DNA of 64,000 bases from an uncultured Propionibacteriaceae bacterium. Its GTDB lineage: Bacteria > Actinomycetota > Actinomycetes > Propionibacteriales > Propionibacteriaceae. Shown one piece after another: positions 25,830 through 32,483 of the stretch; position 1 is the stretch's first letter, and each line of letters begins with the position of its first letter. The notes under the pieces were generated by a model. That model was not told where the DNA came from and made no database searches. It saw only the letters and a list, made by a program, of their open reading frames with translations. Position numbers and translations under genes: made by a program. The stretch spans positions 81,886 to 145,885 of the forward strand of contig CALIWR010000030.1 in NCBI GenBank assembly GCA_938046585.1, in the 5' to 3' direction.

Positions 25830-26810
25830 CTAGTAGGCCAGGGACTGGTCGACCGCGTACAGGATCCGGTCGACGCCAGGCACATAGTCTTCCTCGACCC
25901 GGCTCGGTGGGTACGGCATGTCCAGGCCGGTGACCCGGATTACCGGGGCCTCAAGACTGAAGAAGCACCGTTCCTGGACCCGGGCCGCGATCTCGGCGCC
26001 CAGTCCGCAGGTCCGCGGCGCCTCATGAGCCACCACCACCCGGCCGGTCTTGCGGGCCGAACGTTCGACGCTGGCCCAGTCGATCGGCGCCAGCGAACGT
26101 AGGTCGATCACCTCGGCCGAGCGGCCCTCGTCGCCCAACACCTTGGCCGCGGCCAGCAAGGTCGGCACCATCGGCCCGTACCCGACCAGGGTGACCTCGG
26201 TCCCGGCCCGGGCCACCACCGCCTGGTCCAGGCTTAGGGCCCCGGGTGCGTCCAGGTCCACCTCCGCCTTGACCGAGTGGTACAGCCGCTTCGGCTCGAG
26301 GACGATCACCGGGTCCGGGCAGGTGACCGCCTGCCGGATCATCTGATACGCGTCCGCCGGGGTGCTCGGGGTAATCAGCCGCAGCCCCGGGACCGGGGTG
26401 AACAGGGCCTCCGGGGACTCGCCGTGGTGTTCGATCGAGCCCACATTGCCGCCGTACGGCAGCCGGATCACGATCGGCGCGGTGACCCGGCCCTGGCTGC
26501 GGAACCGCAGCTTCGCCGCCTGGTTGACAATCTGGTCATAGGCCGGGAAGACGAAGCCGTCGAACTGGATCTCGCAGACCGTGGTGTAGCCGCGGCGCGC
26601 CATCCCGATCGCGGTGCCAACGATCGCGGCCTCGGCTAGCGGCGAGTCCATCACCCGCCGGGCCCCGAAACGTTCCTGCAGGCCCTCGGTGACCCGAAAC
26701 ACTCCGCCCAGGGTTCCGATGTCCTGGCCCAGCAGGACCACCCGGTCGTCGTCGGCCATGGCCCGCGCCAAGCCCGCGTTCAGCGCCTTCGCCAAAGTGA
26801 GCTGGACCAT
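25830..26810 (-). CDS. 2-oxoacid dehydrogenase E1 beta subunit
   Basis: The protein has 326 residues from ATG 26810, which shares one base with the E1alpha stop (TGATG). It shows the transketolase-type beta-subunit layout: MVQLTLAKALNAGLARAMADD, GQDIGTLGGVFRVTEGLQ, DSPLAEAAIVGTAIGMA, and a C-terminal domain with GRVVVAHEAPRTCGLGAEIAARV. With E1alpha it forms the thiamine-diphosphate-dependent decarboxylating enzyme. The operon continues to E2 after 14 bases. The conserved Glu in the DSPLAEAA motif contacts the cofactor in relatives. Length and motifs are normal. Confidence 0.93.
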   Translation of the reverse strand: MVQLTLAKALNAGLARAMADDDRVVLLGQDIGTLGGVFRVTEGLQERFGARRVMDSPLAEAAIVGTAIGMARRGYTTVCEIQFDGFVFPAYDQIVNQAAKLRFRSQGRVTAPIVIRLPYGGNVGSIEHHGESPEALFTPVPGLRLITPSTPADAYQMIRQAVTCPDPVIVLEPKRLYHSVKAEVDLDAPGALSLDQAVVARAGTEVTLVGYGPMVPTLLAAAKVLGDEGRSAEVIDLRSLAPIDWASVERSARKTGRVVVAHEAPRTCGLGAEIAARVQERCFFSLEAPVIRVTGLDMPYPPSRVEEDYVPGVDRILYAVDQSLAY

Positions 26811-27919
26811 CAGCGTCCCTCCAGGGCGGACAGGTAGCGCTGGACCTGCTCGCGTTCGTCGATCAGCGCCGCCGACGGCTCGGCCAGCACCTGGTCGTAC
26901 AGGTCGGTGATCACCGGCCCTTCCAGGGCCAGTGCCCGGGCCCGGACGTCTGCAGCCACGGCATCGGCCTCGTCCGCCAGCGTGGCGAAGAAACTCTCCG
27001 GGGTATGGGCGGCCCGCAGCCAACGTTCAACACGTAGCAGCGGGTCCTGCTCGGCCCAGGCCTGTTCCTCCTCGCGGCTGCGGTACCGGGTCGGGTCGTC
27101 GGCGGTGGTGTGGGCCCCGAGCCGGTAGGTGTAGGCCTCCACCAGTTGCGGTCCGTCGCCGCCCCGGGCACGTTCTACCGCCGCGCTAACCACAGCCTGA
27201 ACCGCCAGCAGGTCGTTACCGTCGACCCGTACCCCGGTGATCCCGAAGCCGACCGCCCGCTGCGCCGGTGACGCCTTGAACTGCCGCGCATTTGGCACCG
27301 AGATCGCCCACTGGTTGTTTTGGACGAAAAACACCACCGGCGCTTCGAAAACCGCAGCGAAGTTCAATGCCTCGCTGACATGGCCCTCGGAGGTGGCCCC
27401 GTCACCCAGGCAACACAGCACGACCTCGTCGGCACCGTCTAAGGCGATCCCCATCGCATGGCCGGTGGCCTGCAGGGTCTGGGCTCCGACGACGAAGTTG
27501 TACAGCCCGAAGCGGTACTCGTCGATATCCCAGCCGATGTGGCTGACTCCGCGGAAGACCCGTAGGATCTCGACCGGGTCCAGCCCGCGGGCCATGGCCA
27601 TCGCGATTTCCCGGTACGAGGGATAGATCAGGTCGGTATCCCGCAGCGCGTGTACCGCGCCGATCTGGGCGCCTTCCTGGCCGAGCATCGGGGCCCACAG
27701 CGACAACTGGCCCTGGCGTTGCAGGTTGGTGGCCTCGGTGTCGATTCGGCGGGCCAGCAGCATCTCCCGGTAGCCCTGCCTGATGGCGTCGTTATCCAGG
27801 CTGGACGCGTAGACCGGGTCGCTAACCCGCTCACCATCGGGGGTCAACAGGCGCACCGCCGACAGGTCAGCGGCCGGGTCAACCGGGCTCTTCGGGGGTC
27901 GAACACGTGTCGACGTCAC
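26810..27919 (-). CDS. 2-oxoacid dehydrogenase E1 alpha subunit
   Basis: The protein has 369 residues from GTG 27919, chosen because an AGGGAG site lies 5 bases upstream. Longer frames run into the divergent intergenic region. It binds thiamine diphosphate through the motif GDGATSEGHVSEALNFAAVFEAPVVFFVQNN. The substrate-entry region is YPSYREIAMAMARGLDP, and the phosphorylation-loop equivalent is YRLGAHTTADDPTRYR. It decarboxylates a 2-oxoacid and passes the acyl group to the E2 lipoyl arm. HTTADDPTRYR is typical of branched-chain alpha subunits, favouring a bkd-type complex. The first gene of a three-gene operon, it is divergent from the gamma-carbonic anhydrase gene. Confidence 0.92.
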   Translation of the reverse strand: MTSTRVRPPKSPVDPAADLSAVRLLTPDGERVSDPVYASSLDNDAIRQGYREMLLARRIDTEATNLQRQGQLSLWAPMLGQEGAQIGAVHALRDTDLIYPSYREIAMAMARGLDPVEILRVFRGVSHIGWDIDEYRFGLYNFVVGAQTLQATGHAMGIALDGADEVVLCCLGDGATSEGHVSEALNFAAVFEAPVVFFVQNNQWAISVPNARQFKASPAQRAVGFGITGVRVDGNDLLAVQAVVSAAVERARGGDGPQLVEAYTYRLGAHTTADDPTRYRSREEEQAWAEQDPLLRVERWLRAAHTPESFFATLADEADAVAADVRARALALEGPVITDLYDQVLAEPSAALIDEREQVQRYLSALEGR

Positions 27920-28112
27920 CAGGTTCTCCCTTCCTACGGTCACGTAGGTTACGGAACCGTACCTTAGCAAATCCCAGCGGTCCGACCGATCGCGCCGCCG
28001 GCTGAGCTGCCCGCACCGAGCATGCCCCATCCCGACCGCCCCGGTCGAGCCTGCCGGTCCACGGTTGAAACATCCGCCGCCTCGGATCCCGCGGCAACTA
28101 GGCTCTGCGCCC

Positions 28113-28631
28113 ATGCCGTACTCCCATCTCGCCCAGAATCCCCACATCGCCGACACTGCCTGGGTGGCCCCCAGCGCCGAACTCATCGGCGATGTGTCGC
28201 TCGGCGAGTCCTCGTCAATCTGGTACGCGGTCGTGGTCCGCGCCGATACCGAAACCATCAGCATCGGCGCCGGCAGCAACATCCAGGACGGCTCGGTGCT
28301 GCACGCCGACCCCGGGATCCCGCTCCGGGTCGGCGACCAGGTCACGGTCGGGCACCGGGTGGTCCTACACGGCTGCACGATCGCCGACCAGGTGCTGGTC
28401 GGGATGGGGGCAATCGTGATGAACCGGGCCCGGATCGGCGCCGGTAGCATCATCGGGGCGGGAGCCGTCGTCACCCAGGGAACCGAGGTGCCGCCCGGCT
28501 CACTCGTCCTCGGCGCGCCGGCCAAGGTGGTCCGCCAGATCAGCGCCGCCGAGCGGGAGGCAATCATCGCCAACGCCGACCGATACCGGCAGCATGCTGC
28601 CGCCCATCGCGATGCGATCTCGGGCGTCTAA
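28113..28631 (+). CDS. Gamma-class carbonic anhydrase family protein
   Basis: The protein has 172 residues from ATG 28113 (MPYSHLAQNPH). It is a left-handed beta-helix of hexapeptide repeats (IGDVSLGESSSIWYAVVVRAD; IGAGSNIQDGSVLHAD; VGHRVVLHGCTIADQVLVGMGAIV). Candidate zinc ligands are the His residues in VLHAD, VGHRV and LHGC. Family members include true gamma-carbonic anhydrases and enzymatically silent relatives, so activity is not certain. The neighbouring decarboxylase operon, 135 bases downstream, produces CO2, which makes a role in CO2/bicarbonate handling attractive but unproven. Confidence 0.88.
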   Translation: MPYSHLAQNPHIADTAWVAPSAELIGDVSLGESSSIWYAVVVRADTETISIGAGSNIQDGSVLHADPGIPLRVGDQVTVGHRVVLHGCTIADQVLVGMGAIVMNRARIGAGSIIGAGAVVTQGTEVPPGSLVLGAPAKVVRQISAAEREAIIANADRYRQHAAAHRDAISGV

Positions 28632-28766
28632 GCAAGCCCGATCGTAGGCATCTGCCCGATCAATGAGACCCCGGCGTTCTCACATGGCCAGGTAGGCCCT
28701 AGGCTGCGGTCCGTCCCAAGAAGATAAACCGGCGCTGCTGCCGGAGACCCCTCGGGCGGAGGAACT

Positions 28767-30311
28767 ATGACAGAACAACTCACCACGTTGCGGGAGATGC
28801 GCGAACGCGCTCTCGCCGGAGGTGGGCAGAAGCGGATCGACTCTCAACATGCGAAAGGTAAGATGACGGCCCGGGAGCGGCTGTCGATTCTGCTCGATGA
28901 GGGCTCTTTCCAAGAAATGGGCGCCTTGGCGACCCACAGCATCACCGATTTCGGGATGGACAAGTCCCGTCACCCCGGCGACGGTGTGATCACCGGTTTC
29001 GGAAAGGTGAACGGGCGCCGGGTAGCGGTGTACGCGCAGGACTTCACGGTTCTGGGCGGCTCATTCTCCCAGGTCCAGTCCAACAAGATCTGCCGAATCC
29101 AGGATCTGGCCTTGGAGGCCGGCATCCCGGTGATCGGTCTGAATGACTCCGGTGGCGCCCGGATCCAGGAAGGTGTCCGATCGCTGGCCGCGTACGGCGA
29201 GGTCTTCTACCGCAATGTCGCCGCCTCCGGCGTGATCCCGCAGATCTCCGTGATCATGGGCCCCTGCGCCGGCGGTGCGGTGTACTCCCCCGCACTGACT
29301 GACTTCACCATGATGGTGAGCGGCACCTCGAATATGTTCTTGACCGGTCCCGAGGTGATCCGGCAGGTCACCGGCGAACAGGTCGACGCCGAAACCCTCG
29401 GCGGCGCGGCGGTCCACAACCAGCGCAGCGGCTGCGCCCACTTCCTGGTGCCGTCAGAGCAGGCCGCGCTGCAGTCGGTGAAGCTGCTGCTGTCGTACCT
29501 GCCGCAGAACTGCAACGACGACCCGCCGCCGCTGACCCCGCACGACCACCCGGACCGGATGGACCCGGCTTTGAACTCGGTGATCCCGGCGGAGGAGACT
29601 CAGGCCTACGACATGCTTGAGGTGCTCGAGCGGGTCGTGGACTCGGGCTCCCTGTTCCAGGTCCACGAGACCTACGCGCCGAATGCGATCTGCGCCTTCG
29701 CGCGCCTGAATGGCTTCTCGGTCGGCATCGTGGCGAATCAGCCCAAGGTGATGTCGGGTTGCCTGGACATCAATTCGTCGGACAAGATCAGCCGCTTCAT
29801 CCGGCTCTGCGACATGTTCAATGTGCCGCTGGTCACGTTCGTGGACTGCCCCGGCTACCTGCCGGGTGTGCAGCAGGAGTACGACGGAGTCATCCGGCAC
29901 GGCGCCAAGATTATCTACGCCTACTGCCAGGCCACGGTGCCGAAGATCTCGATCGTGACCCGCAAGGCGATCGGTGGCTCGTACGTGGCGCTGAGCTCCC
30001 GGCAGATGGGTAACGATATCGCCTTCGCCTGGCCGACTGCCCAGATCGCCGTAATGGGCGCCGAGGGTGCCGCGCGGCTGCTGAACCGGTCCGCGATCGC
30101 GAAGGCCGAGGACCCCAAGGCCGTCGAGCAAGCCTTCGTCGCCGAGTACCGGGAGAAGTTCTTCAACCCGTACCGGGCCGCCGACCTGAGCCAGATCGAC
30201 GAAGTGATCGAGCCGAGCGAGACCCGCCCGCGCCTGATCCAGGCCCTGGAGGTGCTGCGAACCAAGGTCCAGACCACCGTGCCTAAGAAGCACGGCCTGT
30301 TCCCGGTTTAG
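28767..30311 (+). CDS. mmdA: Methylmalonyl-CoA decarboxylase / carboxyltransferase alpha subunit
   Basis: The protein has 514 residues from ATG 28767, 4-5 bases after GGAGG. It belongs to the acyl-CoA carboxyltransferase family shared by transcarboxylase 12S, propionyl-CoA carboxylase beta and methylmalonyl-CoA decarboxylase alpha. Signatures are KMTARERLSILLDEGSFQE, the first oxyanion region GLNDSGGARIQEGV with MGPCAGGAVYSPAL, and the second half TFVDCPGYLPGVQQEY and KAIGGSYVALSSRQMG. It moves the carboxyl group of methylmalonyl-CoA to biotin. The three genes behind it encode the other subunits of a sodium-pumping decarboxylase, which favours mmdA over a plain carboxylase. Confidence 0.88.
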   Translation: MTEQLTTLREMRERALAGGGQKRIDSQHAKGKMTARERLSILLDEGSFQEMGALATHSITDFGMDKSRHPGDGVITGFGKVNGRRVAVYAQDFTVLGGSFSQVQSNKICRIQDLALEAGIPVIGLNDSGGARIQEGVRSLAAYGEVFYRNVAASGVIPQISVIMGPCAGGAVYSPALTDFTMMVSGTSNMFLTGPEVIRQVTGEQVDAETLGGAAVHNQRSGCAHFLVPSEQAALQSVKLLLSYLPQNCNDDPPPLTPHDHPDRMDPALNSVIPAEETQAYDMLEVLERVVDSGSLFQVHETYAPNAICAFARLNGFSVGIVANQPKVMSGCLDINSSDKISRFIRLCDMFNVPLVTFVDCPGYLPGVQQEYDGVIRHGAKIIYAYCQATVPKISIVTRKAIGGSYVALSSRQMGNDIAFAWPTAQIAVMGAEGAARLLNRSAIAKAEDPKAVEQAFVAEYREKFFNPYRAADLSQIDEVIEPSETRPRLIQALEVLRTKVQTTVPKKHGLFPV

Positions 30312-30315
30312 GAGT

Positions 30316-30723
30316 ATGGACGTGAAAGATATTGGTTTCGGCCTATGGATGGCCGGCGCCGGAATGGGCATGGTCTTCGCGATCCTGCTCCTGCTGACGG
30401 TCGCGCTGTGGCTCATCGGGTTCTTCGACGCCCGCGCCTTGCGTAACGCTGAACTGGCCGAGGCGACTACCCCGGCCAGTCTGCCCGCCTCGCCGGCCGA
30501 AACGGCCGAACAGCCGCAGACGCCGCGCGTGGTGACCACGCCTAGCGGCCTGACCGTTGATCAGCTGGCCGCGATCTCGGCGGCCGTCATCACCCACGCC
30601 CAGGTCCGCCGCAACCAGGCCGCGCCGGCCATGCGGACTCACCAACCGGGCAGCCTTCTGCACGCAAGCCGCTGGGTCGCCAGCGGACGATCCAACCAGA
30701 CCACACCCTGGCGACGGAGCTGA
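30316..30723 (+). CDS. mmdD: Decarboxylase pump small membrane subunit (OadG/MmdD type)
   Basis: The protein has 135 residues from ATG 30316, 4 bases after mmdA. The N-terminal helix (FGLWMAGAGMGMVFAILLLLTVALWLIGFF) matches the OadG/MmdD family that anchors the carboxyltransferase to the membrane. After it come a charged and Ala/Pro-rich linker and a region with SGLTVDQLAAISAAVITHAQ, seen in OadG-family tails. The last 30 residues look disordered. It holds the soluble alpha subunit and biotin carrier to MmdB. The assignment depends mostly on operon position and the single helix. Confidence 0.8.
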   Translation: MDVKDIGFGLWMAGAGMGMVFAILLLLTVALWLIGFFDARALRNAELAEATTPASLPASPAETAEQPQTPRVVTTPSGLTVDQLAAISAAVITHAQVRRNQAAPAMRTHQPGSLLHASRWVASGRSNQTTPWRRS

Positions 30724-30733
30724 GGAAAGACAT

Positions 30734-31219
30734 ATGCGCCGCTACACAATCAGCGTCAACAACGTGCCCCACGTCATCGACGTGGAGGAGGTCACGGCTG
30801 ACACCTTCCAGGTGCAGTACGAGGACCAGACCATCGAGGTCTACCTGGACAGCTCAGACGACCTGGCCCAGGCCTCGATCAGTCCCGCTCTCGAGGCCTC
30901 GAAGACGCGGGAATTGCCGAAGGTCACCACCCCAACGCCACGGGCTGGCGCCGCTACGCCTGCTCCCGCAGCAGCCCCGGCGGCTCCGGCTGGTGCCGGC
31001 GGGCCCGGCCTCACCGCCCCGATGCCCGGGGTGGTGCTGGAGATCAGCGTCGCTGCTGGCCAGAAGGTCAGCAAGGGCGATGAGCTGCTGGTGCTGGAGG
31101 CCATGAAGATGAAGAACTCGCTGTACGCCGAGCAGGATGCGGTCGTGAAGGCCGTCCACGTGGCCTCGGGTCAGCAGGTGAAGTACGGCGAGATGCTGGT
31201 CTCGTACGAGGGCGCCTGA
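30734..31219 (+). CDS. mmdC: Biotin carrier subunit of the decarboxylase
   Basis: The protein has 161 residues from ATG 30734, following a GAGGAAAG ribosome site. The first 60 residues form a small beta-rich domain (MRRYTISVNNVPHVIDVEEV). A Pro/Ala/Thr-rich swinging linker of about 35 residues leads to the biotinyl domain. Its modified Lys125 lies in LEAMKMKN, 36 residues from the end as usual. It shuttles the carboxyl group from MmdA to MmdB. The EAMKMKN variant is closer to sodium-pump biotin subunits than to the 1.3S subunit of transcarboxylase, as far as I can judge. Its stop overlaps mmdB (TGATG). Confidence 0.9.
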   Translation: MRRYTISVNNVPHVIDVEEVTADTFQVQYEDQTIEVYLDSSDDLAQASISPALEASKTRELPKVTTPTPRAGAATPAPAAAPAAPAGAGGPGLTAPMPGVVLEISVAAGQKVSKGDELLVLEAMKMKNSLYAEQDAVVKAVHVASGQQVKYGEMLVSYEGA

Positions 31220-32340
31220 TGAATTCCGAAACCGTCAAATACCTACTCCAGGGGCTGACCAACGTCACCTGGCAGTCCGTGGTGATGATCGCCATCGGTC
31301 TGCTCCTGATCTGGCTGGCCATCGCCAAGGATTACGAGCCGCTGCTGCTGCTGCCGATCGGTTCTGGAGCGATCCTGGCTAATCTGCCGCTGTCGCCGCT
31401 GATTGACAAGCACGGAATGCTGACCGCGCTCTACGACATGGGCGTCGGCAATGAGATGTTCCCGCTGCTGATCTTCATCGGGATCGGGGCGATGACTGAC
31501 TTCGGGCCGTTGCTCGAGAATCCCAAAATGGTGCTCTTGGGCGGCGCCGGGCAGTTCGGGATCTTCCTAACCCTGATCCTGGCCCTGCTGCTGGGTTTCT
31601 CCCGTCCCGAGGCAGCGTCAATCGGAATCATCGGGGCTATCGACGGCCCGACCTCGATCTACGTCTCCGGGAAGTTGGCTAAGAACCTGCTTGCCCCGAT
31701 TACGGTCGCCGCCTATTCGTACATGTCCCTGGTGCCGATCATCATGCCGCCGATCATGCGGCTGCTGACCACCAAGAAGGAACGCAGCATCCGGATGGCC
31801 TACACCTCGCGTGAGATCAGCCAGCGGACCCGGATCCTGTTCCCGATCATCGTCACGGTCCTGGTCGGCACCCTGGTCCCGTTCGCTACCCCGCTGATCG
31901 GGATGCTGATGCTGGGCAACCTGATGCGGGAGTCGAAGGTGGTGGAGCGGCTGGTGGGCGCCTCGTCGAACGAGCTCGCCAATGTCGTCACCCTGTTCCT
32001 GGGCCTGGCCATCGGCTCGACCATGGTCGGGAAAGACTTCATCAATAAGCAGACCCTGTTCATCCTGGTACTCGGGCTGCTCGCCTTCGGCCTGGACACC
32101 GCCACCGGTGTCCTGTTCGGCAAGCTGATGAACCTGTTCTCCGGCGGCAAGTTCAACCCGCTGATCGGTGCGGCTGGGATCTCAGCCTTCCCGATGGCTG
32201 CCCGCGTGGTGCAGCGTGAGGCCAGCCGGGAGGACCAGGGCAACTTCCTGCTGATGCACGCCATGGGCGCCAACGCTGCCGGCCAGGTCGCCAGCGTGGT
32301 AGCCGGTGGGGTACTGCTGGCCCTCATGGGCACCTCGTAA
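31219..32340 (+). CDS. mmdB: Sodium ion-translocating decarboxylase beta subunit
   Basis: The protein has 373 residues from ATG 31219, overlapping the mmdC stop. It is polytopic, with about nine helices, and shows family motifs: GVGNEMFPLLIFIGIGAMTDFGPLLENP, the GAIDGPTSIYVSGKLA segment with the key Asp, and near the end NPLIGAAGISAFPMAARV and HAMGANAAGQVASVVAGG. OadB/GcdB/MmdB subunits decarboxylate carboxybiotin and export sodium ions. With mmdA-D-C this makes a primary sodium pump driven by methylmalonyl-CoA decarboxylation. A strong hairpin ends the operon 23 bases past the stop. Substrate of the whole complex is deduced from the acyl-CoA type of MmdA. Confidence 0.93.
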   Translation: MNSETVKYLLQGLTNVTWQSVVMIAIGLLLIWLAIAKDYEPLLLLPIGSGAILANLPLSPLIDKHGMLTALYDMGVGNEMFPLLIFIGIGAMTDFGPLLENPKMVLLGGAGQFGIFLTLILALLLGFSRPEAASIGIIGAIDGPTSIYVSGKLAKNLLAPITVAAYSYMSLVPIIMPPIMRLLTTKKERSIRMAYTSREISQRTRILFPIIVTVLVGTLVPFATPLIGMLMLGNLMRESKVVERLVGASSNELANVVTLFLGLAIGSTMVGKDFINKQTLFILVLGLLAFGLDTATGVLFGKLMNLFSGGKFNPLIGAAGISAFPMAARVVQREASREDQGNFLLMHAMGANAAGQVASVVAGGVLLALMGTS

Positions 32341-32362
32341 ACTGAGCGGCAACCTTCTTTCG

Positions 32363-32394
32363 CTGGGGCCTGGGCCTAATGGTCCAGGCCCCAG
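32363..32394. terminator. Strong hairpin between convergent mmdB and leuS
   Basis: CTGGGGCCTGG and CCAGGCCCCAG form a perfect 11-bp stem around a 10-base loop, 23 bases after the mmdB stop. No long T-tract follows on either strand. It is the best candidate terminator for mmdADCB and could also serve leuS, which ends at 32484 on the other strand. Confidence 0.8.
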
Positions 32395-32483
32395 TCTGGT
32401 GCCTGGCCTCATCTGATGCCGAAACAGGTATCCCCCAACCAGGACGCGGAAACCTTCACAGCAGTCGGTTCCTGCGCCGCGGA

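Noticed and set aside
28670..28690. TGAGA...TCTCA dyad upstream of mmdA
   Set aside because: It resembles the palindrome of the duplicated module, but the spacer is 9 rather than 4 bases, so no link is claimed.
28767..30311. Annotation as propionyl-CoA carboxylase beta subunit alone
   Set aside because: The operon has a dedicated biotin carrier and a sodium-pump beta subunit but no biotin carboxylase, which fits a decarboxylase pump better.
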